This document shows positions 8,336 to 20,305 of a stretch of 64,000 nt of DNA, one piece after another (positions within the stretch are counted from its first letter, which is position 1; the number at the start of each line of letters is the position of its first letter). The notes under the pieces were generated by a model. It was given only the letters and a program-made list of their open reading frames with translations. It did no database searches and was not told the DNA's origin. Source of the stretch: Streptomyces sp. HM190 (GTDB lineage: Bacteria; Actinomycetota; Actinomycetes; Streptomycetales; Streptomycetaceae). Location of the stretch: contig NZ_CP047318.1 in the NCBI RefSeq assembly GCF_009857135.1, positions 5,456,001 through 5,520,000 on the forward strand. The letters are read 5' to 3'. A program made the translations under genes and the position numbers.

Positions 8336-9391
8336 ATGCGCCGGGTTTCCCGCATCGCGGTCGCAGGCGCAGCGACCGCCTCCCTCGCCCTCGCCCTCTC
8401 CGCCTGTGGCGGCACCTCGACGGAGGCCTCGTCCTCCTCCGACGCGAAGGGCGGCGACAAGGGCCTCGCGATCGCGTACGACGTCGGCGGCAAGGGCGAC
8501 CAGTCCTTCAACGACGCCGCGTACGCGGGCCTGGAGCAGGCGAAGAAGGAGTTCGGGTACCAGACCCAGGACATCGAGCCCACCGAGGGCGAGACGGACG
8601 CCGACAAGGAGCAGCGCCTGGTCTCCCTGGCCAAGCAGGGCTACAACCCCGTCATCGGCGTCGGCTACGCGTACGCGACCGCAGTGAAGGAGGCCGCCGA
8701 GCAGTACCCGGACACCACCTTCGGCATCGTGGACGACTCCACCGTGCAGCTGAAGAACGTGGCCGACCTGGTCTTCTCCGAGGAGCAGGCCTCGTACCTC
8801 GCGGGCGTCGCGGCCGCGAAGAGCACCAAGAGCAACGTGGTCGGCTTCGTGGGCGGTGTGGACATCCCGCTGATCCACAAGTTCCAGGCCGGCTTCGAGC
8901 AGGGCGTCAAGGACACCAACCCGAAGGCGAAGGTGCTCACCCAGTACCTGACCCAGACGGCCGAGGAGGGCGGCTTCTCCAGCCCCGACAAGGGCAAGTC
9001 GGCCGCCGAGGGCCAGATCGAGAAGAAGGCCGACGTCGTGTACGCGGCGGCCGGTCTGTCCGGTCAGGGCGTGATCGAGGCCGCCGCCGCCAACAAGGTG
9101 TGGGCGATCGGCGTCGACTCCGACCAGTACCAGCAGGAAGCCCTCGCGAAGTACAAGGACGCGATCCTGACCTCCGCGATGAAGGACGTCGCCAAGGCGG
9201 TGTACAACCTGACGAAGTCGGTCGAGGACGGCAAGCCCGAGACCGGTATCGTCAGGGGCGATCTGAAGAGCGGTGAGGTCGGTCTCGCCGACTCGAACCC
9301 CACGTTCAAGGACGACACCAAGCTCCAGGAGGCCATCGAGACGGCCAAGGAGAAGATCATCAGCGGCGAGATCAAGGTCAGGACCAGCTGA
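8336..9391 (+). CDS. BMP-family nucleoside-binding lipoprotein 2
   Basis: 351 residues and closely similar to the preceding BMP lipoprotein over its whole length. It has a signal peptide with a textbook lipobox LSAC, then AYDVGGKGDQSFNDAAY, LVFSEEQASYLAG, GGVDIPLIHKF and AIGVDSDQYQQEAL. The start is fixed by AGGAG 9-13 bases before ATG 8336. As a duplicate with its own operator and terminator it may have a different nucleoside preference from its neighbour, or provide dosage. The importer it feeds is the ABC operon directly downstream. Confidence 0.92.
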   Translation: MRRVSRIAVAGAATASLALALSACGGTSTEASSSSDAKGGDKGLAIAYDVGGKGDQSFNDAAYAGLEQAKKEFGYQTQDIEPTEGETDADKEQRLVSLAKQGYNPVIGVGYAYATAVKEAAEQYPDTTFGIVDDSTVQLKNVADLVFSEEQASYLAGVAAAKSTKSNVVGFVGGVDIPLIHKFQAGFEQGVKDTNPKAKVLTQYLTQTAEEGGFSSPDKGKSAAEGQIEKKADVVYAAAGLSGQGVIEAAAANKVWAIGVDSDQYQQEALAKYKDAILTSAMKDVAKAVYNLTKSVEDGKPETGIVRGDLKSGEVGLADSNPTFKDDTKLQEAIETAKEKIISGEIKVRTS

Positions 9392-9504
9392 CCGAGCAGG
9401 ACCTCGAGCAGATACGCGACCCCGGGGTCGTGCGGCCGTGCGGGAGCCGCCCACCCGGCCCGCACCTCCCCGGAGTCGCCGGTAACCGCGGGGTTACGTC
9501 CGCT

Positions 9505-9543
9505 CAACGGGGTACGGGGAGTCTTCCTCCCTGTACCCCGTTG
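9505..9543 (+). terminator. strong hairpin terminator after bmp 2
   Basis: CAACGGGGTAC (9505-9515) pairs with GTACCCCGTTG (9533-9543). The stem continues inward for about six more pairs to a 5-base loop. It separates bmp 2 from the ABC operon, which then has its own operator at 9578. Confidence 0.85.
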
Positions 9544-9577
9544 TCTCGGGCGTCGCCCCTTTCGATGCCGTAGGGGC

Positions 9578-9591
9578 GCTACGCGCGTAGA
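9578..9591. promoter_or_regulatory. nucleoside-regulon palindrome, site 3
   Basis: GCTACGCGCGTAGA contains the full 12-bp core palindrome CTACGCGCGTAG. It lies 29 bp before the ABC ATPase start, between the bmp 2 terminator and the ATPase ribosome site. Confidence 0.82.
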
Positions 9592-9619
9592 CGACCCCCT
9601 TTCCCCAGGAGAGTGCGCC

Positions 9620-11235
<1,616 letters not shown>

Positions 11236-11236
<1 letters not shown>

Positions 11237-12360
11237 TGAAGAAGTTCGACAAGGAGCGGGTGCTCCTCGCGGTGGCGGGGCCGGTCCTCGCGCTCGCCGT
11301 CGCCTTCGTGCTGACCGCGATCGTGCTGCTCGCGTCCGGCAAGAACCCGGTCGAGCCGTTCACGATCATGTTCGAGCAGGCGTCGTTCTCGGACATCCAG
11401 GTCCGGATCATCAACCAGGCGTCGCTGTACTACATCGCGGCCCTCGCGGTGGCCGTCGGCTTCCGCATGAACCTGTTCAACATCGGTGTCGACGGCCAGT
11501 ACCTGCTCGGCGCCATGATGGCCGCGATCGTCGGCGCCCACGTCGACCTGCCCGCGTTCCTCCAGGTCCCGCTGCTGATGCTCACGGCGATCCTCACCGG
11601 TGCCTTCTGGGCCGGCATCGTCGGTGTCCTCAAGGTCACCCGCGGGGTCAGCGAGGTCGTCGCGTCGATCATGCTCAACGCGATCGCGACCTCCATCATC
11701 GGCTACCTCTGGCTGCCGACCGTCTTCGGCGTCAAGGTCGGCAACAACAACACCACCGGCGAGATGGCCGAGTCCGGCTGGGTGCCCGGCATCGACATGG
11801 GCGCCGCCGGCGAGATCTACGGCCTGGTCCTCCTCGCCGTCGCGCTCGGCGTCGGCTACTGGGTCGTCCTCAACCGCACCCGCTTCGGTTTCGACCTGCG
11901 CGCCTCCGGCGCCTCGGAGACGGCCGCCGCGGCCAGCGGTGTCGACCCCAAGCGGATGATCCTCACCGCCATGCTGATCTCCGGCGGCGTCGCCGGCCTC
12001 GCGGGTCTGCCGATCCTGCTCGGCGACACCCACACGTACAGCCTGAACTTCCCCACCGGCATCGGCTTCCTCGGCATCGGCATCGCCCTGCTGGGCCGCA
12101 ACAGCCCCGTCGGCATCGCCTTCGCGTCCCTGCTGTGGGCCTGGCTCGACAAGGCGTCACCGGAGCTGGACTTCCACGGCTACGACAAGGAGATCGCGGT
12201 CATCATGCAGGGCCTGATCGTGCTCTCGGTCGTCGTCTCCTACGAGACCGTCCGTGAGTGGGGCCTGCGTCGCCAGCAGCGCCGCGTCGGCGCCGAACTC
12301 GCCGCCGGGCACGTCCTCGGCGCGGACAACAACGTCAAGAAGGAGGTGGCTGGCCGATGA
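11236..12360 (+). CDS. nucleoside ABC importer permease 1
   Basis: 374 residues with multiple hydrophobic segments, of the BPD_transp_2 (LivH/RbsC-like) permease family. Visible conserved parts are the N-terminal membrane segment VLALAVAFVLTAIVLL, GFRMNLFNIGVDGQ, and VTRGVSEVVASIMLNAIA, the cytoplasmic coupling region. ATG 11236 overlaps the ATPase stop by one base, so translation is coupled. The C-terminus is short, charged and cytoplasmic. It forms the membrane channel with the next gene. Confidence 0.9.
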
Positions 12361-13631
12361 CCACGAGCACCACCGCGACCGACCTCAACCAGCCCTCGCT
12401 GGAGCCCACCGCCCGGACCGGGCGGAGGATGTCGCTGCCCGTGCTGCTGCTGGTCATCTCCGGCGTCCTGGCACTCACCTCGCTGGTCCGCATCATCACC
12501 GGCGCGGACGGCATCACCAACGTCAGCCAGATGTCCACGGCCCTGGAACTGGCCGTCCCGATCGGCCTGGCCGGTCTCGGCGGTCTGTGGGCCGAGCGCT
12601 CGGGCGTGGTCAACATCGGCCTCGAGGGCATGATGATCCTCGGCACCTGGTTCGGCGCCTGGGCCGGCTTCCAGTACGGCCCGTGGACCGGCGTCCTGGT
12701 CGGCATCGCCGGCGGCGCGATCGGCGGTCTGCTGCACGCCTTCGTCACCGTCACCTTCAACGTCAACCACATCGTCTCCGGTGTGGCCATCAACATCCTC
12801 GCCCTCGGCGCCACCCGCTACCTCGCCCCGCTGGCCTTCGAGGGCCACCAGGGCGGTTCCGCCAAGCAGTCCCCGCCGGTCGAGTCCATCGGCGACTTCA
12901 CCGTCCCCGGACTGTCCGACGCGCTGACGGAACTCAACTCCAAGGGCTGGTTCTTCGTCTCCGACCTCGCCGGCCTGCTCGGCGGTCTGGTCACCAACGT
13001 CTCGTGGCTGACCCTCGTCGCCGTCGCGCTGATCCCCGCCACCTGGTGGATCCTGTGGCGCAGCGCCTTCGGTCTGCGGCTGCGCTCCTGCGGTGAGAAC
13101 CCGATCGCCGCCGAGTCCCTCGGCGTCAACGTCTACAAGTACAAGTACATCGCCGTGATCATCTCCGGCGGTCTGGCCGGCCTCGGTGGAGCCTTCCTCT
13201 CCATCGTCGCCAACCCCTTCTACCTGGAGGGCCAGACCAGCGGGCGCGGCTTCATCGGCCTCGCCGCGATGATCTTCGGCAACTGGATGCCGGGCGGCCT
13301 CGCCCTCGGCGCCGGCCTGTTCGGCTACACCGACAGCCTCAACCTGCGCGGCGGCTCGGAGAACGTCCACGCCCTGCTGCTGCTCGGCGCGCTGCTGCTG
13401 CTCATCGGCGCGATCTGGCTCGCGGTCCGCAAGAAGTACGTCCAGGCCCTGATCACCGCGGTCATCGGTGTCCTGGTGTACTCCTGGTACGCCACCACCA
13501 ACGAGGTCCCGAACCAGGTCGTCGCCGCCACCCCGTACGTCATCACCCTGATCGTCCTCGCGCTCTCCGCGCAGCGGCTGCGGATGCCGAAGGCGGACGG
13601 CCTGCCGTACCGGAAGGGACAGGGCAAGTGA
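12357..13631 (+). CDS. nucleoside ABC importer permease 2
   Basis: 424 residues and the second BPD_transp_2 permease. The segment GLAGLGGLWAERSGVVNIGLEGMM and HIVSGVAINILALGATRYLA match the coupling region of the family. ATG 12357 overlaps the previous stop as ATGA and has AAGGAGG about 10 bases upstream, which decides this start over longer frames. An extra extracytoplasmic stretch of about 70 residues (around 12850-12970) separates two membrane segments. The stop overlaps cytidine deaminase as GTGA, so transport and first catabolic step are translated together. Confidence 0.9.
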   Translation: MTTSTTATDLNQPSLEPTARTGRRMSLPVLLLVISGVLALTSLVRIITGADGITNVSQMSTALELAVPIGLAGLGGLWAERSGVVNIGLEGMMILGTWFGAWAGFQYGPWTGVLVGIAGGAIGGLLHAFVTVTFNVNHIVSGVAINILALGATRYLAPLAFEGHQGGSAKQSPPVESIGDFTVPGLSDALTELNSKGWFFVSDLAGLLGGLVTNVSWLTLVAVALIPATWWILWRSAFGLRLRSCGENPIAAESLGVNVYKYKYIAVIISGGLAGLGGAFLSIVANPFYLEGQTSGRGFIGLAAMIFGNWMPGGLALGAGLFGYTDSLNLRGGSENVHALLLLGALLLLIGAIWLAVRKKYVQALITAVIGVLVYSWYATTNEVPNQVVAATPYVITLIVLALSAQRLRMPKADGLPYRKGQGK

Positions 13632-14020
13632 CCGCCGTCGACTGGGAGAAGCTGCGTACGGTGGCCCGGGACGCCATGTCCCGGGCGTACGCCCCGTACT
13701 CCGGCTACCCGGTCGGCGTGGCGGCCCTCGTCGACGACGGCCGGATCGTCTCGGGCTGCAACGTCGAGAACGCCTCCTACGGGCTCGGCCTGTGCGCGGA
13801 GTGCGGTCTCGTCTCGGAGCTGCAGAACAGCGGCGGCGGCCGCCTCACGCACTTCACCTGCGTGGACGGCAAGGGCGAGATCCTCGTCCCGTGCGGCCGC
13901 TGCCGGCAACTGCTGTACGAGTTCGGCGGGCCCGACCTGCTGCTGGAGACCCCCGGCGGGATCCTCCCCCTCTCCGAGATGCTGCCCCAGGCCTTCGGCC
14001 CGGACCATCTCACCAAGTAA
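13628..14020 (+). CDS. cdd: cytidine deaminase
   Basis: 130 residues, the normal length of the small tetrameric zinc enzyme that converts cytidine and deoxycytidine to uridine and deoxyuridine. Zinc ligands are Cys56 in CAECG and Cys89 and Cys92 in PCGRC. Glu58 is the proton shuttle. NVENASYGL is the substrate-binding loop. GTG 13628 overlaps the permease stop by four bases. Being the last gene of the importer operon, it acts on imported nucleosides directly. Confidence 0.95.
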   Translation: MTAVDWEKLRTVARDAMSRAYAPYSGYPVGVAALVDDGRIVSGCNVENASYGLGLCAECGLVSELQNSGGGRLTHFTCVDGKGEILVPCGRCRQLLYEFGGPDLLLETPGGILPLSEMLPQAFGPDHLTK

Positions 14021-14025
14021 CTCCC

Positions 14026-14059
14026 GCGGCCCCTCCTGACGACCGGTCGGAGGGGCCGC
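14026..14059 (+). terminator. hairpin between cdd and deoA
   Basis: GCGGCCCCTCC (14026-14036) pairs perfectly with GGAGGGGCCGC (14049-14059) around a 12-base loop. It may end the importer operon or attenuate read-through into deoA, which has no copy of the TACGCGCGTA operator. Confidence 0.75.
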
Positions 14060-14110
14060 TCCCTTTCCGATCCGCACCGGGTCGCTTTCGGAACCTTCGA
14101 AAGGAAAGCC

Positions 14111-15403
<1,293 letters not shown>

Positions 15404-15480
15404 CCGCGGGGCCTGCCGGCGGCCGGGCGGGCGAACCGGCCCCCGGCGGCGGGGCCGGCGCAGCTGCCGTCGTGTCCGCG

Positions 15481-15870
15481 ATGAGTTCCAGGGGTCGGTC
15501 CGGTCTACCGGTCGTGGACGCGACGACACCCGCCGTACTCGTGCTGCCGGGCCCCGTCACCCGGGACGCGGTGCCTCGGCTCTGTGCCGAGGTGCGCGCG
15601 CGGCTGGGGGCGGACGGGGCGGGCGGGGTGGTGGTGTGCGACGTCGCCGGGATCGGGCCGCCCGGGCTGGGGGCCGTCGACCTGCTGGCCCGGTTGCAGC
15701 TCACGGCGAAACGGGCCGGGGGCCGCATACGGCTGCGGGACCCCGACCCGGCGCTGTGCGCGCTACTGCGCCTGGTCGGGCTTGCCCTCGATGTGGAGGG
15801 GCAGGTCGAAGAGGGGGAACCAGCGTGCCGTGTCCAGGAAGCAGTGGAACCCGGCGATCCGGTTCTCTGA
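15481..15870 (+). CDS. STAS-domain protein (anti-sigma-antagonist-like)
   Basis: 129 residues from ATG 15481 (GTG 15472 is the in-frame alternative). The sequence follows the STAS fold: VLVLPGPVTRDAVPRLC, then VVVCDVAGIGPPGLGAVDLLARLQL and LRLVGL near the end. The usual phosphorylatable Ser after D-x-S is replaced by Gly-Ile-Gly, so regulation by phosphorylation looks unlikely. The last 108 bases overlap the 3' end of the convergent sigma-factor gene. There is no obvious ribosome site and the partner is unknown. Confidence 0.65.
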   Translation: MSSRGRSGLPVVDATTPAVLVLPGPVTRDAVPRLCAEVRARLGADGAGGVVVCDVAGIGPPGLGAVDLLARLQLTAKRAGGRIRLRDPDPALCALLRLVGLALDVEGQVEEGEPACRVQEAVEPGDPVL

Positions 15871-16773
15871 TATCTCCAGCACCTGCACGGCCCAGGCGCT
15901 GAAGCCGCCCTTCTCCGGGTCCGGCTTGTACTGAGCGAAGCCCGGCAGGCCGTTCACCGCGACCGGCACCAGATGCGAGCCCGCGCAGGGCGCACCCAGC
16001 GTCGTCATGAACCCGGTGATGTCGCTCGTGCCCGTCAGCCACAGGTCGAACGGCGGCATCGTCATCACCGCGTCCTCGTGCAGCAGGGCCGTCAGCGCCG
16101 TCATGTCGTACCCCTCGAAGGCGGCGACATAGCGCTCCAGCAGCTTCTGCTGCTCCTCGTCGAGCGGGTCGGAGACATCGCCCTCGGCGAGGCGGCCGTC
16201 ACCTTCGCCGAGGGTGGCGCGGGCCCGCTGGAGCGCGCTGTTCACCGAGGCGACCGTGGTGTCCAGCAGCTCGGCGACCTCGCTCGCCTTCCAGGCCAGG
16301 ACCTCGCGCAGGATGAGCACGGCCCGCTGCTTGGCGGGCAGCTTCTGCAGGGCGGCGACGAAGGCGAGGCGCACGGACTCCTTGGCCACGGCCGCCTCCG
16401 CCGGGTCGGTGGTCGTCGGCAGCACCCGGGCGTCCGGGACTGGCTCCAGCCAGGTGTTGTCGGGGCGGGGGGCGAGGGCGGCACGGGCGAGGGGCGTCGA
16501 CTCGGTGAGATCCATGGGACGGGCCCTCTTGTTCCCCGCGGTGAGCATGTCCAGGCAGACGTTCGTCGCGATGCGGTACAGCCACGACCGCAGGGAGGAG
16601 CGGCCCTCGAACTTCTCGTAGCTCCGCCAGGCCCGGATCATGGTGTCCTGCACGGCGTCCTCCGCCTCGAAGGACGAGCCGAGCATCCGGTAGCAGTACC
16701 CGGTCAGCTCGACCCGGTGCTTCTCCAGCCGGACGTCCAGATCCGCCGTCACCGTCGCCGTACCGTCGCTCAT
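15763..16773 (-). CDS. ECF RNA polymerase sigma factor with C-terminal SnoaL-like domain
   Basis: 336 residues. Region 2 is AEDAVQDTMIRAWRSYEKF with WLYRIATNVCLDML. Region 4 is the helix-turn-helix around LREVLAWKASEVAELLDTT. After about residue 200 there is an NTF2/SnoaL-like domain (ERYVAAFEGYDMTALTALL, PPFDLWLTG), as in SigJ/SigX5-type ECF factors, where it controls activity in place of an anti-sigma factor. Start is ATG 16773; longer in-frame options lack a ribosome site. Its 3' end overlaps the STAS gene on the other strand. Confidence 0.88.
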   Translation of the reverse strand: MSDGTATVTADLDVRLEKHRVELTGYCYRMLGSSFEAEDAVQDTMIRAWRSYEKFEGRSSLRSWLYRIATNVCLDMLTAGNKRARPMDLTESTPLARAALAPRPDNTWLEPVPDARVLPTTTDPAEAAVAKESVRLAFVAALQKLPAKQRAVLILREVLAWKASEVAELLDTTVASVNSALQRARATLGEGDGRLAEGDVSDPLDEEQQKLLERYVAAFEGYDMTALTALLHEDAVMTMPPFDLWLTGTSDITGFMTTLGAPCAGSHLVPVAVNGLPGFAQYKPDPEKGGFSAWAVQVLEISENRIAGFHCFLDTARWFPLFDLPLHIEGKPDQAQ

Positions 16774-16918
16774 GGCCAACCCACCCCTGTGGCTCATTCC
16801 CGTCACGCGCACCTGTGCGCGCCACCTCTTCGGAAGCTACCGCAGCCCACTGACAATGGCCCCCGGAGCGGAAGAAGGGCCAGGTCAGCGGGCTGTGGCG
16901 GAACGGGGCGGAGGGATG

Positions 16919-18220
16919 TCAGACGGTGGCGAGCCTCCGCTGCACACGCGCCGCACGCGACCCCACCACGGTGATCGCCACGACCCCCAGCACGGCCAGC
17001 AGACCCATGGAGACGGTCCCCGGCCAGCCGCCCGCGTGGAACGCGATCGCGCCGAGCGTGCTGCCCGCGCTGGACCCCACGTAGTAGGCCGACTGGTACA
17101 GCGCGGACGCCTGCGCCCGCCCCTCGTTCGCCGTGTGGCTGACCGCCGACGACGCCACCGCGTGCCCGGCGAAGAACCCGGCGGTGATCAGCACCAGCCC
17201 GATCAGCACCAGCGGCAGCGAACCGGACAGCGAGACCAGCAGACCCGCGGTCGTGGTACCGCCCGCCAGGTACAGCGCTCCCCGTCGCCCCAGCCGCCCC
17301 ACCAGCCTGCCGGCGGTGGACGCGGAGACCGTGCCGACCAGGTACACCAGGAAGACCGACCCGATGACTCCCTGCGGCAGCGAGAACGGGGCGTCGGTCA
17401 GCCGGTAGCCGATGACCGTGTAGACGGCGCCGAAGACGGTCATGAAGAGCGCGCCGATGGCGTACAGCCGCCGCAGCAGCGGGTCCCCGAGGTGTGAGCG
17501 GACGGTGCGGGCCAGCACCGCCGGCCGCAGCGAGCCCGCCACGAAGTGCCTCGGCGCGGGCAGCAGCAGCCGGAAGGCCACCGCGCACCCGACCGCGATC
17601 AGGCCGAGCACACCGAGCGCCACCCGCCAGCCCCACTCCTGCGCGACCCAGCCGGTCACGATCCGCCCGCTCATGCCGCCGACGCTGTTGCCGGCGACGA
17701 ACAGGCCGATCGCGGTGACGAGGGCCTTGGGGCGGACCTCCTCGGCGAGATAGGCGGTCGCCGAGGCCGGCACGCCGGCCAGCGCGGCGCCCTGCACCGC
17801 CCGCAGCACCACCAGCGCGCCCAGCGAGGGAGCGAACGGGATCAGCAGCCCGACCGTGACCGCGACCGCCAGCGACCCGGTCATCACCGCGCGCCGCCCG
17901 AACCGCTCCGACAGCGCGCTCATCGGCAGTACGAACAGCGCCAGCGCACCGGTCGCCGCCGAGACCGTCCAGCTCGCCGCGCTCGCCGTGCCCCCGAAGC
18001 CGGTCGAGATCAGCGGCAGCAGGGCCTGCGTGGAGTACAGGAGGGCGAAGGTGGCGACTCCCGCGAGGAACAGCGCGAGGCTCATCCGGCGGTAGCCGGG
18101 ACCTCCCGGCGCCACACGGGAATCGGCGGCGGCCTCACAGGCGGTGGGGGCGGACGGCGTGCGGGGGAGGGCGGGGACGGCGCCCACGGTGGTGGACGCC
18201 CCGGTACTGGCGGAAGGCAT
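16919..18220 (-). CDS. MFS transporter
   Basis: 433 residues with about twelve membrane segments. The N-terminal loop has LSERFGRRAVMTGS, the MFS loop 2-3 motif, and the mid loop has VGRLGRRGALYLAG. After an Ala/Thr-rich leader the first segment is SLALFLAGVATFALLYS. It resembles the YnfM/arabinose-efflux-like branch, so export of a small molecule is likely, substrate unknown. It is divergent from a LysR regulator across 66 bp, the classic arrangement for regulator and target. Confidence 0.85.
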   Translation of the reverse strand: MPSASTGASTTVGAVPALPRTPSAPTACEAAADSRVAPGGPGYRRMSLALFLAGVATFALLYSTQALLPLISTGFGGTASAASWTVSAATGALALFVLPMSALSERFGRRAVMTGSLAVAVTVGLLIPFAPSLGALVVLRAVQGAALAGVPASATAYLAEEVRPKALVTAIGLFVAGNSVGGMSGRIVTGWVAQEWGWRVALGVLGLIAVGCAVAFRLLLPAPRHFVAGSLRPAVLARTVRSHLGDPLLRRLYAIGALFMTVFGAVYTVIGYRLTDAPFSLPQGVIGSVFLVYLVGTVSASTAGRLVGRLGRRGALYLAGGTTTAGLLVSLSGSLPLVLIGLVLITAGFFAGHAVASSAVSHTANEGRAQASALYQSAYYVGSSAGSTLGAIAFHAGGWPGTVSMGLLAVLGVVAITVVGSRAARVQRRLATV

Positions 18221-18286
18221 GCCTCGAAACTACGGACGGCATCATTCATCCGTCCAATGCACGGAACCCCCATAATCGTTCCCGTG

Positions 18287-19327
18287 ATGCATGAGCAGAG
18301 GTCAGCGCGGCAGCTGTCACAGTCCAGTGACACAGAACAAGTCCACGGCCGGTCCACCGATCGCGCCGCAGGCACGGGGAGCGGCATCGCAGGCGCCGTC
18401 GAGAACGAGGGCCCGGAGGACATCGAGGACATCGTCCTGCGGCTCGCCCCCCGCCTCGCCTACTTCGCCGGGGTCGCCCGCACCGAGCACGTCACACGCG
18501 CCGCACAGGAGATGCAGGTCCCGCAGTCGACCCTGTCGCGGGCCATGGTCCGGCTCGAACAGGACCTGGGTGTCGACCTGTTCGCCCGCCGCGGCCGCAC
18601 GGTCTCCCTCACCCATGCCGGCCGTACCTTCCACGCCTCCGTCGAACGCGCACTCGCCGAGATCGAACGGGCCGCCGACGAGGTCCGCGCGGACGCCGAC
18701 CCGGCCACCGGCAAGGTCGCCTTCGGCTTCCTGCACACGATGGGCGCCGAGACGGTCCCCGGCCTGCTCCATGCCTTCCGTGCCGAGCACCCCCGCGTCC
18801 GCTTCAGCCTCGTCCAGAACTACGGCGAGGCCATGATCGAACGTCTGCGCGCGGGCGAACTCGACCTCTGCCTCACCTCGCCCGTCCCGGACGCCCCCGA
18901 CCTCGTCGCCCGCCGCCTCGACGAGCAGAAGCTCCGCCTCGTCGTCCCCGCCGACCACCGCCTCGCCGCCCGCAAACGCGTCCGCCTCGCCGAGGCAGCC
19001 GACGAAACCTTCGTCACCCTGGAGCCCGGCTACGGCATGCGCCGCATCACCGACGACCTCTGCAAACAGGCGGGCTTCAAACCCCGTATCGCGTTCGAGG
19101 GCGAGGAGGCCGAGACACTGCGCGGCCTCGTCGCCGCGGGCCTGGGGGTCGCCCTGCTGCCCCCGCCGGCGGTCCCGAGGCCGGGCGTCGTGGAGTTGAC
19201 GGTCACCGCGCCCCGGGCCGCCCGCGAGATCGGGGTGGCCTGGCTGGCCGGCCACCCCGACACACCCCCGGTGGCCGCCTTCAAGAAGTTCCTCCTGTCA
19301 CGCAAGGGCCGCCTCCTGCACGACTGA
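18287..19327 (+). CDS. LysR-family transcriptional regulator
   Basis: 346 residues from ATG 18287. The open frame extends far upstream but only as a shadow of the MFS gene. After a 50-residue low-complexity leader comes the winged HTH, HVTRAAQEMQVPQSTLSRAMVRLEQDLG, then the LysR substrate domain (KVAFGFLHTMGAETVPGLL, YGEAMIERLRAGELDLCLTS). It probably controls the divergent MFS gene. The shared 66-bp gap contains ATTCATCCGTCCAATG, an imperfect LysR-type element. Confidence 0.88.
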   Translation: MHEQRSARQLSQSSDTEQVHGRSTDRAAGTGSGIAGAVENEGPEDIEDIVLRLAPRLAYFAGVARTEHVTRAAQEMQVPQSTLSRAMVRLEQDLGVDLFARRGRTVSLTHAGRTFHASVERALAEIERAADEVRADADPATGKVAFGFLHTMGAETVPGLLHAFRAEHPRVRFSLVQNYGEAMIERLRAGELDLCLTSPVPDAPDLVARRLDEQKLRLVVPADHRLAARKRVRLAEAADETFVTLEPGYGMRRITDDLCKQAGFKPRIAFEGEEAETLRGLVAAGLGVALLPPPAVPRPGVVELTVTAPRAAREIGVAWLAGHPDTPPVAAFKKFLLSRKGRLLHD

Positions 19328-19421
19328 TCGCGTCTGCGGGGGGCTGCGTCTGTGGGGACGGCGCGGAGTCGCGGGAGGGTACGCGCGGACACCCCCGCTC
19401 ACCGCGTGCGCGGTGCGCCCC

Positions 19422-20192
19422 TCAGCCGCCCCACCGCGAGCGGGCCGCGCCGAAGCCGGAGGCGAGCGGCATGCGCAGGCCCAGCGGCGGCGGCGCGGCG
19501 AGCGCGTCCTCCACGGGGCGCGCGAACGCCCGGCCGAACAGCGTGCCCAGCACGAAGTCCGAGGCGAGCGCGTGCACCTCGTCGCGGTACTGCGTCAGCC
19601 CGTGCCGGTCCGCGTGCACCTCGAACCGGCAGATGTCGGGGTTCGTCTTCTTCGCGCGCGCGGCGTACCGGAAGGACAGTTCGGGGTCGACCCGTTCGTC
19701 GTTCGTGCCGTGCACGATCAGAACCCGCCGCCCCGCGAGCTGTTTCACCGGTTCGGGCGTCGCCGCCGCGTCCTCCTCGGGCAGCCAGGGGGCGATCGCC
19801 AGCACCGAGTTGACGGCGTCGTGGCCTCCTGCGTGCAGCGCCGCGCGCGCCCCCATGTGCAGCCCCACCAGGCACACCGGTACGTCCCCGTACCGCCGGA
19901 CCACCTCGTCCGCGGCCCATTCGGCGTCCCGTGCGAGCCGGGCCTCCGTGCCGTTCCAGCCGCGGTGGCGGTAGTGCACGACATGGGCCGCCAGGCCCTC
20001 GTCGCGCCCCGCGCGGACCAGCCGGCGCCCCAGGGCGCGAACGGAGGCGGTGGCCATCATGGGGGAGGGTCTGCGGGTGGAAGCCTCGTCGCCGGCCGGG
20101 AGGAGCAGGACCACCGCGCCGACCGTGCTGGGCTCCGGGCCGAACGTCCGCCCAAGTCGGGGCGTCCGTACCGGCATTGCTTGCTGCGCCAT
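19422..20192 (-). CDS. alpha/beta-hydrolase fold protein with substituted nucleophile
   Basis: 256 residues. The fold is recognisable: VVLLLPAGDEAS as strand and oxyanion region, a cap, then VCLVGLHMGARAAL at the nucleophile elbow, VLIVHGTNDERVDP with the acid, and HADRHGLTQYRDEV for the His. The elbow reads G-L-H-M-G instead of G-x-S-x-G, so the usual Ser is His. It may be non-hydrolytic or use another mechanism. It is divergent from adenosine deaminase, across the TACGCGCGTA operator, so it could share regulation. Function unknown. Confidence 0.75.
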   Translation of the reverse strand: MAQQAMPVRTPRLGRTFGPEPSTVGAVVLLLPAGDEASTRRPSPMMATASVRALGRRLVRAGRDEGLAAHVVHYRHRGWNGTEARLARDAEWAADEVVRRYGDVPVCLVGLHMGARAALHAGGHDAVNSVLAIAPWLPEEDAAATPEPVKQLAGRRVLIVHGTNDERVDPELSFRYAARAKKTNPDICRFEVHADRHGLTQYRDEVHALASDFVLGTLFGRAFARPVEDALAAPPPLGLRMPLASGFGAARSRWGG

Positions 20193-20276
20193 GACAGAAC
20201 AGTGTCAGAAGAGATGGTGTACGCCACCCGTCCTGCGGGTCACCATTGGGTATCGACACCCCCTGCCGACAGGTGA

Positions 20277-20290
20277 TCTACGCGCGTAGG
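20277..20290. promoter_or_regulatory. nucleoside-regulon palindrome, site 4
   Basis: TCTACGCGCGTAGG contains the perfect 12-bp core. It ends 15 bp before the adenosine deaminase ATG, a position where a bound protein would block initiation. Confidence 0.82.
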
Positions 20291-20305
20291 CGATAAGGTG
20301 CGAAA

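Noticed and set aside
17546..18286. Long N-terminal extension of the LysR frame (247 codons)
   Set aside because: It is antisense to the MFS transporter and only Arg/Pro/His-rich. The regulator starts at ATG 18287.
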